Shown in pieces: positions 45,436 through 54,291 of a stretch of 64,000 nucleotides of DNA. This stretch comes from Halobacterium wangiae (lineage in GTDB: Archaea; Halobacteriota; Halobacteria; Halobacteriales; Halobacteriaceae). The stretch lies in the NCBI RefSeq assembly GCF_021249345.1, contig NZ_CP089588.1, positions 1,736,001-1,800,000 of the forward strand, in the 5' to 3' direction. A program made the position numbers and the translations under genes. A model generated the notes under the pieces. It had not been told where the DNA came from. It worked only from the letters and a program-made list of their open reading frames with translations, and searched no databases. Numbering within the stretch: the first letter of the stretch is position 1; the number at the start of each line of letters is the position of its first letter.

Positions 45436-46100
45436 ATGAACCGTACGATGCGAGTGGATTCCTACCGGGTAATACTCTAGATGAGCTTCCCGCAGGGACG
45501 AACATCGCCATCGTGGGCCCGTCCATGACTGGGAAACGAGAGTTAGCGCTACAGCTGCTAGCAACCGGGTACGAGAGTGGAGAAGGCGTCCTCTGTATCA
45601 CGACGGACAGCGCAGCGACCGTTAACAGTGATCTCGAACGCTACGTTGGCTCACTAGATGAGGGTCGCGTCGGCATTATAGATACCTCTGGCAGTGAAGG
45701 CCAGGAGTTACTCAATGTGACCACGGAGAGCGTTTCGTCGCCTAGTGACCTCACGGGGATTAGTATCGGGACGGCAAAATTATTCCAACAATTCGAGAAC
45801 AACGGGATTACCGATATTCGATACGGCCTGATCTCAGTGTCCACGCTCTTGCAGTACTTGGATAATCAGACGGTCTTCAAATTCATTCATATCTACACGA
45901 AACGAATCGGGGCAACTGGTGGCCTCGGAATCTACACCCTCGACAGCGATGCTCATGAGCCACAGCTAGTTAATACAATCACTGGACAATTCGACGGCGT
46001 GATTGAACTCCGGGAACCCGCTAATGGCGACCTCGAGTTCCGCATCCGCGGATTCGGAAAGCGACCCACCCCCTGGGGAAGCCTCCAGGAAGAGGAGTAA
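45432..46100 (+). CDS. RecA/KaiC-superfamily ATPase-like signalling protein (DUF7504-like)
   Basis: A 222-residue protein. The P-loop-like NIAIVGPSMTGKRELALQLL (near 23-42) has GPSMTGKR rather than GxxxxGK(S/T), so Arg follows the Lys where Ser/Thr is usual. VGIIDTSGSEGQ and the closing GVIELREPANGDLEFRIRGF are typical of the small haloarchaeal KaiC-like proteins found with kinases and regulators. It is co-translated with the HalX regulator (ATGA overlap). It likely acts as an output or adaptor; whether it hydrolyses ATP is doubtful. Confidence 0.75.
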   Translation: MNEPYDASGFLPGNTLDELPAGTNIAIVGPSMTGKRELALQLLATGYESGEGVLCITTDSAATVNSDLERYVGSLDEGRVGIIDTSGSEGQELLNVTTESVSSPSDLTGISIGTAKLFQQFENNGITDIRYGLISVSTLLQYLDNQTVFKFIHIYTKRIGATGGLGIYTLDSDAHEPQLVNTITGQFDGVIELREPANGDLEFRIRGFGKRPTPWGSLQEEE

Positions 46101-46245
46101 GAAAATGGTCAATGATTGCTGCGTGCAGTAGCACTGATTTGCCACCCGTCCTCGCGCTCCATCGAGCGCCTACTATTTGAGGCCTGCAATGGCAACCAGG
46201 AACAGTACCCGATTGAATCGAAGCAATGAGCGCTCAACTACTGAT

Positions 46246-47280
46246 TCAGTGCCCGAGTATCCGGGAATCCCTGGCGTCGGTGACCGCTCGATACGTCCTT
46301 CCCCGTGTTTCGCCCGCTGAGACGACTTGATTATAGGACTCTAACTTACTCAGGTAGTCACCAACACGGCGTGGCGTCCGCGCCTCCTCCTCGCCGACCC
46401 GTTGTTCGTATTCCTCGTAGATCCTACTCTTCGCCGACTCACCAAGCTCCTCGAGGACCTCAAGGACGATGCGTTCATGCCGCTGTAATCGACTCCGTGC
46501 CTTCTGGCGGATACGATTTATCGCAGTCTCCCGGCCAGCCTCGATTACGCCTGACGTCAATTCCTCTTGGTCGCTCGCGCGAGCTGCATCCACGGCCGCC
46601 CGTAGGGTTTGAATCGCCTCCCGTGCATTCCCATTGGCGAGCGCTGCGACCTCCTCGAGATCCCTGGTGGTGTACGCCCAGGATTCGAGGCCACGGACAG
46701 CGCGTGGCTGGAGAATCCCTACGAGGGCATCCTGGGAATATGGTCCGTATGGGATATTCTCCGTCCACTCGATACTGACTGATTCGCGTCGAAGTCGGTC
46801 CCGGAAGCGGTCCTCGTCGTTCACGATGGTGACGACGCCAACCCCGTCCATGGCGTTAAGGTCGGCAATGAGGTGTGGGTCGTCGAGTTGGTCGGCTTCG
46901 TCGAGTACGATCACGCACCCGGAGTCTGGAAGTGCCGATCGGACTCGTGAGCGGAGGGCGGTCTGTGGCGTCTTCGGTTGCACGACGCCCGGGCGGCCGA
47001 GGCCCTGGAGGATGGCAGTGTACGCCTGATAGGGCCGATGGTTCGTCCAGCAATCCACTAGAGCTGTTCTGACTGCGGTCTCCTCATCGAGTTCCTGGAG
47101 CACCCAGCGCGAGGTCGCCGTCTTCCCCGCACCTGGTGGCCCTGAGAGGAGGACTGGATTGGGGGCTTCACCGTTCGTGATTGGGGAGAATGCGGAGGCG
47201 AGCGCGGTGGTTTCACCGTCTCGCGCATGAAGGTCCTCGGGCACCCAGCCCTCGTCGAAGACGTGTGGATGGGTGATCAT
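46246..47280 (-). CDS. Orc1/Cdc6 family replication initiator
   Basis: A 344-residue AAA+ protein. Walker A is LLSGPPGAGKTATSR near residue 45, Walker B is CVIVLDEADQL near 122, sensor-like VVTIVNDEDRF follows, and the C-terminal winged helix has RIYEEYEQRVGEEEARTPRRVGDYLSKL and VVSAGETRGRTYRAV. It would bind origin repeats and load the helicase, or regulate the island. The ATG at 47280 follows a TTATCC box (47304-47309). The upstream frame to 47337 uses a TTG and would read through that promoter. Confidence 0.9.
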   Translation of the reverse strand: MITHPHVFDEGWVPEDLHARDGETTALASAFSPITNGEAPNPVLLSGPPGAGKTATSRWVLQELDEETAVRTALVDCWTNHRPYQAYTAILQGLGRPGVVQPKTPQTALRSRVRSALPDSGCVIVLDEADQLDDPHLIADLNAMDGVGVVTIVNDEDRFRDRLRRESVSIEWTENIPYGPYSQDALVGILQPRAVRGLESWAYTTRDLEEVAALANGNAREAIQTLRAAVDAARASDQEELTSGVIEAGRETAINRIRQKARSRLQRHERIVLEVLEELGESAKSRIYEEYEQRVGEEEARTPRRVGDYLSKLESYNQVVSAGETRGRTYRAVTDARDSRILGH

Positions 47281-47303
47281 ATCCAGGGAGTGCGTCGACA
47301 GGC

Positions 47304-47331
47304 CGGATAAGGATATAGGGCATATTTCCGA
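47304..47331 (-). promoter_or_regulatory. orc1/cdc6 promoter with shared upstream element
   Basis: On the minus strand GAAATATGCC is followed after 7 bases by CTTATCCGG, the TATA-like TTATCC lying 24-29 bases before the ATG at 47280. The same arrangement precedes the RecA-like gene at 52356. Confidence 0.55.
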
Positions 47332-47373
47332 ATACAATACGGTAACTACTGGGATGGCAGCGTCCCGAATTCG

Positions 47374-48081
47374 CTAATCGGACGCAGAAAACTCGTCCAG
47401 GCCACTCTGCTCCCCAATGTCGATTTGCTCGTACAAGTCTGGCGTCTCCGTATCCGGATTATTCACCTGCTTCGACACGGGGTACGCCTCAAGGACGTCC
47501 TCGGGATAGGTGTCAAGGACACCCATCGCGTCCGTGGTGTCACCCGTCAACCACGCGGTTTCCTCGGTGGGTTCGAGCATCACTGGCATTCGGTCATGGA
47601 TCGGTTCCAGAACCGCATTCGGCTCCGTCGTCAGAATCGTCACCGTCTCTCTAAGACTGTTCCCGGACGCGGGTTCCCACTGGCTCCAGAGTCCAGCGAA
47701 CGCGAACGGTTCTCGGTCCTCGCGGACGATCCGGTAGGGTTGTTTCCTCCCACGAGCGCCCTGCCACTCGTAGAATCCGTCGGCGATGACGAGACATCGC
47801 TTGTTCTTGAGTGCACTCCGGAACATTCCGGAGTCCTGGACGCCCTCCGCTCGTGCATTGATCGGGTTCGGGACGTCATCAGGGTCGTCGGCCCACTCAG
47901 GAACGAATCCCCACTCCAAGACGTCGGCGGTGTCGGGGTTCTCGTTGGTGATGGTGACTAGGCCGTCACTGGGGTCGATGTTGTACTTCGGGACGTACGC
48001 CTCGACTGCGTCCGTGGTGGCAACGTCAAAGCGTTGCCGGAGGACGCTGATGTCGACGGCAAGGCTGGTCCGACCACACAT
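47374..48081 (-). CDS. SOS response-associated peptidase (SRAP/YedK/HMCES family)
   Basis: A 235-residue SRAP protein. Catalytic Cys2 is at MCGRTSL, and the other active-site segments are NPINARAEGV, CLVIADGFYEWQ (Glu) and IHDRMPVML (His). The family forms a DNA-protein crosslink with abasic sites in single-stranded DNA through Cys2. The start must be the ATG at 48081 for Cys2 to become N-terminal; the longer frame would bury it. It sits among replication and repair-like genes of the island. Confidence 0.9.
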   Translation of the reverse strand: MCGRTSLAVDISVLRQRFDVATTDAVEAYVPKYNIDPSDGLVTITNENPDTADVLEWGFVPEWADDPDDVPNPINARAEGVQDSGMFRSALKNKRCLVIADGFYEWQGARGRKQPYRIVREDREPFAFAGLWSQWEPASGNSLRETVTILTTEPNAVLEPIHDRMPVMLEPTEETAWLTGDTTDAMGVLDTYPEDVLEAYPVSKQVNNPDTETPDLYEQIDIGEQSGLDEFSASD

Positions 48082-48261
48082 ATACTCCTCTACACCGCCA
48101 AGAGAGGTTAACCCCCCGGGCCAAGTGCTCGGCATAGAGATTGTTTGTGATTGAGGGGGTCCTAACTCGGTATACTGGGTTAGCCTGTGGGTGGTCATGC
48201 CCGGTATGCTTGAGACGCCTTCCGCATCAGCTAGAGCCTCCCGAAGAAGTATGTATTAGAA

Positions 48262-49233
48262 ATGTTACCTGAAGATATGGATCTTGAAGCGGACAGTCCG
48301 ATCGAGGCAGGCGAGGGGGAGGTCAACCTCTCGGTTATCCAGTTGGTAGAAACATCCCCCGACTTCAGGCAATGGTTCGTTTCACAGGCAGTGCCTCATC
48401 TGGAGATTGAAGAATACATTGGCGGCATCATACAGGAGCACTACGCTGGTTTAGGCGAGTCAGACATCGAATTCGGCTTCCGCACTACCTCAGGCGCACG
48501 CCACCTCGTGCTGGTCGAGAACAAGATCGACGCCTCCTTCCAACCAAATCAGATCGAGCGCTACTACAACCGCGGTCAGTTTCGCGTCGATCGAGAGAAC
48601 TGGGATTCGTTTACAATTTGTTTGTTGGCCCCGGAACGCTACGTCTCGCAGGAAACGAGGGCCGAATTTGATTCGGTCATTCATTATGAGGCCGTCCTCA
48701 ACTACCTAGACGATCTACCTCACGATAGTGTAGAGTTCTTCCAAGCACTGATAAAGTCGACAGAGCAGAAATCAAGTACAACTGACGCCTCCAGTGTCCT
48801 GCGGTCAATTGGAGATACGTTTCAACGCAGAACTGACCTAACGAACCTCCATCAATCGGTTAGTTACAAAAAACGGATTGCGTTCCGCTCGAGCCACCCA
48901 GAACATCCAGCCGCTGTTCAATACGATGTGGACATCAGAGATACCGGCGACGACGGCCGGACACAGGTCAGATTACAGCTGTTGAACGAAGAGGACTTGA
49001 CCGGGGAAAAACGCGAGAAGCTCGAGTCGGTCGTCTCCCAGCACATCGATTCACTCCCAGATTACAAACCCAAGTTGGGGGACGAAAAGAAGAACATTGC
49101 AGTCAAGCAGATTCACCATGACGAAGTCGTACAGGATTCACCGTACGATTCCTATATCGTTGCTATCGCCGACGAATTACGGAATTTGAGTGAGACTTTC
49201 CACCCGGTGTTCGTCAGAAGCCCCGTTTGCTAA
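48262..49233 (+). CDS. PD-(D/E)XK nuclease superfamily protein
   Basis: A 323-residue protein. The core is SDIEFGFRTTSG followed by HLVLVENKIDASF, giving Asp68 and Glu86-x-Lys88, the PD-(D/E)XK triad. Then QIERYYNRGQ fits the Gln-containing helix after it. The C-terminal half (about 195-320) is unlike anything I recognise. Such proteins are usually restriction or repair nucleases. It stands alone, diverging from the SRAP gene. Confidence 0.72.
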   Translation: MLPEDMDLEADSPIEAGEGEVNLSVIQLVETSPDFRQWFVSQAVPHLEIEEYIGGIIQEHYAGLGESDIEFGFRTTSGARHLVLVENKIDASFQPNQIERYYNRGQFRVDRENWDSFTICLLAPERYVSQETRAEFDSVIHYEAVLNYLDDLPHDSVEFFQALIKSTEQKSSTTDASSVLRSIGDTFQRRTDLTNLHQSVSYKKRIAFRSSHPEHPAAVQYDVDIRDTGDDGRTQVRLQLLNEEDLTGEKREKLESVVSQHIDSLPDYKPKLGDEKKNIAVKQIHHDEVVQDSPYDSYIVAIADELRNLSETFHPVFVRSPVC

Positions 49234-49325
49234 CATCCACCAATGTACTAGCTATCCAATCATACCGTCTTCGGCTGTACTGAAATATCACGTGCGGGTA
49301 ACGACTACTGGAAACTAGGTGCTGA

Positions 49326-51434
49326 TTACGAGCCGTACTCGCCGAGTGTAGCGTCACGGGTGTCGTCAAGGAACGCTCGGATATCTTCCTCGCGGTACTC
49401 CATTGGCGCCAACACTGACTCTGCAGCCCGAATGAGTTCGTCGACGTAGAACCCACCATCGTACGTCTTAGGGTCCTCTGCGAGGAGTTGCACGCGGTCG
49501 CGACCCCGCTTAGAATTGTCGACGACGACGTACTCGACGTTCTCCCCAGCGTGCTTCTCAAGGCCGACATCTGTGGCGCGCTCGAGGGCAGCGACGTTCC
49601 GCGTTGATTGAGAGTACTCCGCGAGGGGCTTCGACACCCGGTTCGTAATCGCCAACGCAGACGCCTCGACCTCCTGAGCCTGTAGTCGAGAAATCTCGGC
49701 TTGAACCTCTTGACATACAGCCTCCGGGTCCCGCGTCCGTGAGTACGTCTGAATGAACGACTTCTGGACGTCCTTGATGTACGGGGGCGTGGAGTGCTGG
49801 CGGGCCTCGATGCCCCTGTGCTTGTACGCCTCTGAGTTACTGGGATTGCTGTCGGCTTCGAAGCCGAAATACCGCGTGAGGGCGCCCGCGTCATCGTTCC
49901 GCCTGGGGCAGAACGCAATCCACTCATACTCAGCCTCATGCTCGAGACGAATCCCCGTCTCGTCGGTGATCTCCCTGGCGACCTCCTTGATCGGGGTTTG
50001 CTCGCGGTCAGGCATCGCTTGGACCCAGACGGAGTCGACGATGCCGTGGACGACGCGCCAGCCGTGTCGTTCGAAGTACTGCTTCGCGTCAAGGAGGATC
50101 TCACGGGCGTACGCGTTGATAGCTTCGTGGCACTCGATGCGCCCGAACTTGGCGTTCGCGAACCCCTGGTAGCCGAAACAGGAGACGAGAATCCACTTCA
50201 ACGCCGCAGAAGCCCCCTCCAGAGCCTCGACCTCCCCAGGGTCGTCGGTCTCACGGATTTGGCGCTTGATGTCATCGCGGTCATCGATAATCGGGCCCAG
50301 GACCTCCGGGAGATACCCATCCTCAGGGCAGACTGCGTAGTTCAGGCCAGGGACGTCTTTGCGGTCGGGGTGACAGTCGCAGCGAACGGTCTCCGGACTG
50401 AGGTTGTGCTCGCGAATGATATTCGGATACAGAGAGCTAAAATCGAGCTCGTGTACGTCCTCGTGGACGCCGACGTCGGGCGCAAACGTGTAGCCACCAC
50501 GGTCAGCAGTGTCGAGTGTTCGCGCGGTCTTGAAGCGTTCGTGCCTCCAGGAGCGCCACGGCACCAGTACACCCCGGTTGTCGGCGTACCGGATCTGGAT
50601 GGCCGTCAAGATGTTCCCGATGGATGCCCACGCAGTCTCCTGGAGTGGCTTCCAACTCCGACGAACCAGGTCGAGCATCCCCTCGACGTTCGCTTCCTTC
50701 AGCCAGAACGTATTGCTCTCGTCGACAATGACGCGTCCCGGGAGATTATGCCTCGGAGGAGAGTGCCCGACCTGGCCGTAGGACTCGTACGTCGACGCCC
50801 CAGCGAGTTGCTGGTAACCCGGCTCCCGGCCTAACTGGTAGTCGTTCTCTTGGGCGGCATCGAAGAGCAGTGGAATCACGCGACTACTCGATACTTGCAG
50901 AATATCCGGGTCTACAGCTTGAACGCGAGCTCCAACCTCGCCAGCAACCTCCCGGGGAGTGCCAGTGATTGTGTCCTCACCTATGGTCGCTTCCTCGAGG
51001 CCGGTTTCGTAACTCGTCGGCGGAACCGTGAGCCGTACCACCGACGGTGTCCGAGTCGGTTCTGGGTTGGTTCCAGTTTCGAGGCAGTAGCGGAACTCCC
51101 GGGAGAGATCTACATTGTAGAGGCGGATCGCGCCCGGGCGTCCGAGTTGACTCGCAGTACGCGCCAGCTCGTCGACGGCGTCCAGCCTCACCGCATCTAC
51201 TCGAAGGACCTCAGTGGGGTTTTGACGCCACCCTGGACGCCGCGTAACCACCTCCAGATGGTGGACGCGGGGATGGCCGTCGAAGACGCTCACGACCTCA
51301 CTCCGGAGGTCCTCGCTGTTGGTCTCCACGTACAGCGTCGGATGGTAGGTATGGGTCTCACGTTCAATCCCATTCTTGGTGAGCGTCCATGTGACGGCTG
51401 TCCCAGGCTCAGGGTGGTCGACCTTGTAGACCAT
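49326..51434 (-). CDS. Atypical family-B DNA polymerase (PolB2-like)
   Basis: A 702-residue PolB relative. Motif A is HELDFSSLYPNIIREHN (Asp near residue 332). Motif B is KWILVSCFGYQGF rather than KxxxNSxYG. Motif C is VVHGIVDSVWV near 460-470, where the usual YGDTDS has lost its first Asp but kept the second. No exonuclease DIE or second exo motif is visible in the first 250 residues. It therefore resembles the archaeal PolB2 group known for disrupted catalytic motifs. Start ATG at 51434; a longer open frame runs through the next two genes. Last gene of a three-gene operon. Confidence 0.85.
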   Translation of the reverse strand: MVYKVDHPEPGTAVTWTLTKNGIERETHTYHPTLYVETNSEDLRSEVVSVFDGHPRVHHLEVVTRRPGWRQNPTEVLRVDAVRLDAVDELARTASQLGRPGAIRLYNVDLSREFRYCLETGTNPEPTRTPSVVRLTVPPTSYETGLEEATIGEDTITGTPREVAGEVGARVQAVDPDILQVSSSRVIPLLFDAAQENDYQLGREPGYQQLAGASTYESYGQVGHSPPRHNLPGRVIVDESNTFWLKEANVEGMLDLVRRSWKPLQETAWASIGNILTAIQIRYADNRGVLVPWRSWRHERFKTARTLDTADRGGYTFAPDVGVHEDVHELDFSSLYPNIIREHNLSPETVRCDCHPDRKDVPGLNYAVCPEDGYLPEVLGPIIDDRDDIKRQIRETDDPGEVEALEGASAALKWILVSCFGYQGFANAKFGRIECHEAINAYAREILLDAKQYFERHGWRVVHGIVDSVWVQAMPDREQTPIKEVAREITDETGIRLEHEAEYEWIAFCPRRNDDAGALTRYFGFEADSNPSNSEAYKHRGIEARQHSTPPYIKDVQKSFIQTYSRTRDPEAVCQEVQAEISRLQAQEVEASALAITNRVSKPLAEYSQSTRNVAALERATDVGLEKHAGENVEYVVVDNSKRGRDRVQLLAEDPKTYDGGFYVDELIRAAESVLAPMEYREEDIRAFLDDTRDATLGEYGS

Positions 51435-51435
51435 C

Positions 51436-51681
51436 CTATTCGTTGAGGCGGGCTTCGAGCTCGGTGATACGGCGCTCCTGAGCGACCAGGATCGAGAGGT
51501 AGATTGAGTCGAGATCGCGGGGGAGATTCGCGTATCCCGCGGCATCGGCGTACCCGCGGGCGTGCTCCCAGAGGCGGTCGTAGTGCGCCTGATCGCGGTA
51601 TCGAAGCGCTCGCCGAAAATCACCCAAGTCGCTGTGTGTGGACTCGAGGCGGTCACGGTAGGTGCGGTTCGTTCGCCCCAT
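51436..51681 (-). CDS. Small protein between RecA-like and PolB genes
   Basis: An 81-residue charged helical protein (MGRTNRTYRDRLESTHSDLGDFRRALRY...ILVAQERRITELEARLNE), the end looking like a coiled coil. Its stop is one base before the polymerase ATG and its start is one base after the RecA-like stop, so it is co-translated with both. It may bridge the two proteins. No family recognised. Confidence 0.75.
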   Translation of the reverse strand: MGRTNRTYRDRLESTHSDLGDFRRALRYRDQAHYDRLWEHARGYADAAGYANLPRDLDSIYLSILVAQERRITELEARLNE

Positions 51682-52356
51682 CTATACGCCACCCCAGGCT
51701 TCGCGGGCGGCCCGCCCCTCATAGAGACTCTTGCGCTCCTGGAGGACTTCCTGCCAGAACGCCCACGTGGTCTGCACCCAGCCATCACTGAGGTCGTACA
51801 TCAACGTCTCCATGCCCTCGCCCTCGAAGCGCGGCCCGAACTTCGTCCGCCGATACTCCAATGAATGCTCAGCGATAGCCGCAATGGGTTCACTAAACTC
51901 GTCGGCACCATGGCGAGTAAGGAGGACGGGGATATCGTGGTCGCGAGCGATTCGCGCGAGTTCAGCTAAACCCCGGGTCAGCATCGCCTGGGGGTCGTAC
52001 CCGCGGACGTCGTCGTCGCGGTAGTGGTAATCGACGACGGGCACAATGAGCATGGACACCTCGTCTTGGAGGCTGGTGCGCAGGCGCCTGATGAGGCTGG
52101 TATGCTGATAGGGAGTGAACCCGCGAGCGACCTGCACGCGGTCGAGGACACGATCACTCGGCGCAAGCTCGCGGAGGCGACTCGTGACGGCGTGATGCCC
52201 GGAGTCCACCCAGTACGCGGGCCCGGAGTTGAGGAGAACGTGATCAATCACCAGGGTATGGATGGCGTCGATTCCATGGGAGTCCGGCGTTTCGAGGAGA
52301 GTCAACCCCGACTCAAGACTCGGAAGATCGGGCATATCGTGGTCCGGTGTTGGCAT
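51682..52356 (-). CDS. RecA/RadA-like protein lacking a P-loop
   Basis: A 224-residue protein with the RecA-core pattern. The usual GPPGSGKT position reads LTLLETPDSHGIDAIHTLV (residues 19-36), without the Gly-Lys-Ser/Thr. The later strands SMLIVPVVDYHYRD (Walker B-like) and IPVLLTRHGADEF are kept. It is probably an inactive or ATP-independent paralogue that works with the polymerase downstream. The ATG at 52356 lies 25-30 bases after a TTATCT box. First gene of the operon with the small protein and PolB. Confidence 0.7.
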   Translation of the reverse strand: MPTPDHDMPDLPSLESGLTLLETPDSHGIDAIHTLVIDHVLLNSGPAYWVDSGHHAVTSRLRELAPSDRVLDRVQVARGFTPYQHTSLIRRLRTSLQDEVSMLIVPVVDYHYRDDDVRGYDPQAMLTRGLAELARIARDHDIPVLLTRHGADEFSEPIAAIAEHSLEYRRTKFGPRFEGEGMETLMYDLSDGWVQTTWAFWQEVLQERKSLYEGRAAREAWGGV

Positions 52357-52380
52357 ACCCAGTAGTGGCTTCGAGACGCC

Positions 52381-52404
52381 AGATAAGCCAGCCGGCATAT
52401 TTCG
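52381..52404 (-). promoter_or_regulatory. Promoter of the RecA-like/PolB operon with shared upstream element
   Basis: On the minus strand GAAATATGCC is followed after 6 bases by CTTATCTGG; TTATCT (52381-52386) is 25-30 bases before the ATG at 52356. Compare 47304-47331. Confidence 0.55.
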
Positions 52405-52560
52405 AGAACTCCCCGTCTACCCGCCCCGGACTCAGTGAACTCAAGCTTAGACCACTCCTGAATACCACATTGCCCTCACTCCCAAGCCTAGTTCGCCCAC
52501 AATACCTATCATCGCCTGTGGAGTGCATACGACCATCCCAGTGCTTTCCAGGGTACTCTC

Positions 52561-54012
52561 ATGATTCGGAAACGCTCCTTCGGCGTCCTTGCTGTGGTTC
52601 TTCTCGTCATGCTCGCTGGGTGCACAGGCGTACTCAGTGACCAAACAACACCACAGAACACACCCGGCATAACGTCTGAACCCACTACGACAGAACTGAC
52701 GGGGACATCAACATCACCAACTGGACCCGATGGGGAGCTTTCGATTCACTTTATCAACGTCGGGCAAGGATCGAGCACCCTCATCATTGGGCCGAGTAAT
52801 GAGACGATGCTCATCGACTCCGGGGACTGGTCCGATGACGGCGAAGACGTCCTCAAGTACCTCCAAGAACGCAATATCGAGCGCATTGATTATCTCGTCA
52901 GTACGCATGCTGATGCTGATCACATCGGGGGCCATGAAGCCGTTATCAACTACTTCGAAACTCAGGGTGAGGGAGTTGGTGCGGTGTATGATTCGGGGAT
53001 TGCATCGAGTTCCCAGACCTACCAGGGGTACCTCGACACCATTGAGGAGCACGATGTGACGCTCTATGAGACGCGGGCCGGCGACACCATCCCCTTCGAG
53101 GGTGTCGATACTCGCGTGCTCGCACCACCAGAGGGGTATCTCGCGGATGGCGACCGAAACGAGAACAGTATCGTTCTTAGACTCGGCTACGGGCAATCGA
53201 GCTTTCTACTTCCTGGTGATGGTGAGACCGCGTGCGAAGAATATCTTGTTGAGGAGTATGGTTCGGGGCTGAACGTGACCGCGATGAGTGCCGGCCATCA
53301 CGGCAGTCAGTCGAGTTCCAGTAGTGAATTCCTCGATGCAACAACACCCCGGGTCGCCGTTATCTCCAGTGCCTACGACTCCCAGTACGGCCACCCACAC
53401 GAATCCGTTCTCGAACGATTCCATGAACAATCAATCCGGGCCTATTGGACGGCTACACACGGGAATATTCGAATACGGAGTACAGGCTCCACAATAACGG
53501 TTGCAACGCAGCGCCAAGCGCCAACCAGTCCCCTCGAAATCCGTGACAGCGACCCAGTCGAACCCGGCCTCGAGGATGAGCTGGTCGTCCGAACTACCAT
53601 CCAAGTCAGTGGTTCAGTGACAGAGGAGACGACCACAACATCGGGAACGAAGACGACGGAGGAGACACTAGATCAGGATGGGGAGCTGTCTATTGCTGGG
53701 TTTCACGCGGACGCAGAGGGGGATGATGCTGAGAATCTGAATGATGAGTACGTCGTTTTCGAGAACACTGGGAGCGAATCACTCGAGTTGGGGGGTTGGA
53801 CGGTCAGTGATTCCGCGGACCACACCTACACATTCCCATCCGGATTCACACTCGATCCTGGTGCCCAGGTAACTCTGCATACAGGTAGTGGAACAGACTC
53901 GACGAGCGACCTGTACTGGGGTGCTGGAAGTGCTATCTGGAACAACGCCGGCGACACCATTATCGTAGAGAGTGATGAGGGTAGTCTCGTGCTCGAGGAG
54001 GATTACGAGTGA
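52561..54012 (+). CDS. Secreted ComEC-type MBL-fold lipoprotein with lamin-tail domain
   Basis: A 483-residue exported protein. The N-terminus MIRKRSFGVLAVVLLVMLAGC is a lipoprotein signal, with a Thr/Pro-rich linker to about 55. Residues 60-310 are the ComEC/Rec2-type MBL domain: FINVGQGSSTLI, STHADADHIGGHE, LLPGDGE and SAGHHGSQSS. Residues 365-483 match a lamin-tail domain (DEYVVFENTGSESLELGGWTVSD; AIWNNAGDTIIV). It may be a surface nuclease or phosphodiesterase held near nucleic acid. It is co-translated with DUF3006. Confidence 0.88.
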   Translation: MIRKRSFGVLAVVLLVMLAGCTGVLSDQTTPQNTPGITSEPTTTELTGTSTSPTGPDGELSIHFINVGQGSSTLIIGPSNETMLIDSGDWSDDGEDVLKYLQERNIERIDYLVSTHADADHIGGHEAVINYFETQGEGVGAVYDSGIASSSQTYQGYLDTIEEHDVTLYETRAGDTIPFEGVDTRVLAPPEGYLADGDRNENSIVLRLGYGQSSFLLPGDGETACEEYLVEEYGSGLNVTAMSAGHHGSQSSSSSEFLDATTPRVAVISSAYDSQYGHPHESVLERFHEQSIRAYWTATHGNIRIRSTGSTITVATQRQAPTSPLEIRDSDPVEPGLEDELVVRTTIQVSGSVTEETTTTSGTKTTEETLDQDGELSIAGFHADAEGDDAENLNDEYVVFENTGSESLELGGWTVSDSADHTYTFPSGFTLDPGAQVTLHTGSGTDSTSDLYWGAGSAIWNNAGDTIIVESDEGSLVLEEDYE

Positions 54013-54287
54013 TTCCTGATGGGACGTACACGGGTGTCGTGGACCGATTCGAGGACAACCACGCAGTAGTCCTGCTCGACGGCGATGTAGAGACGGTCGG
54101 CGAAATCATCCTCGAGAAAGACCAGTTGCCTGAGGACGCCCAGCACGTCGACGCCGTCCTCCATATCGAACTCAAGAACGAGGACCTACTCAATATCGAG
54201 TACGGAGAAGAGGAGACAAGGGTCCGTCGAGAGCACGCTCAGAAGCGATTTGATGACCTGGCTAAACGCCCGCCGTCCAGAGATTGA
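54009..54287 (+). CDS. DUF3006 family protein
   Basis: A 92-residue protein (IPDGTYTGVVDRFEDNHAVVLLDGD) of the DUF3006 family, whose members are usually encoded next to ComEC-type MBL proteins, as here. The GTG start overlaps the preceding stop (GTGA). Cytoplasmic, acidic, with a charged C-terminus. Function unknown. Confidence 0.82.
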   Translation: MIPDGTYTGVVDRFEDNHAVVLLDGDVETVGEIILEKDQLPEDAQHVDAVLHIELKNEDLLNIEYGEEETRVRREHAQKRFDDLAKRPPSRD

Positions 54288-54291
54288 GAAG

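Noticed and set aside
49326-51788. 820-codon version of the polymerase frame
   Set aside because: The extra N-terminus reads antisense-style through the small gene and RecA-like gene; the ATG at 51434 gives the family-like start and correct operon overlap.
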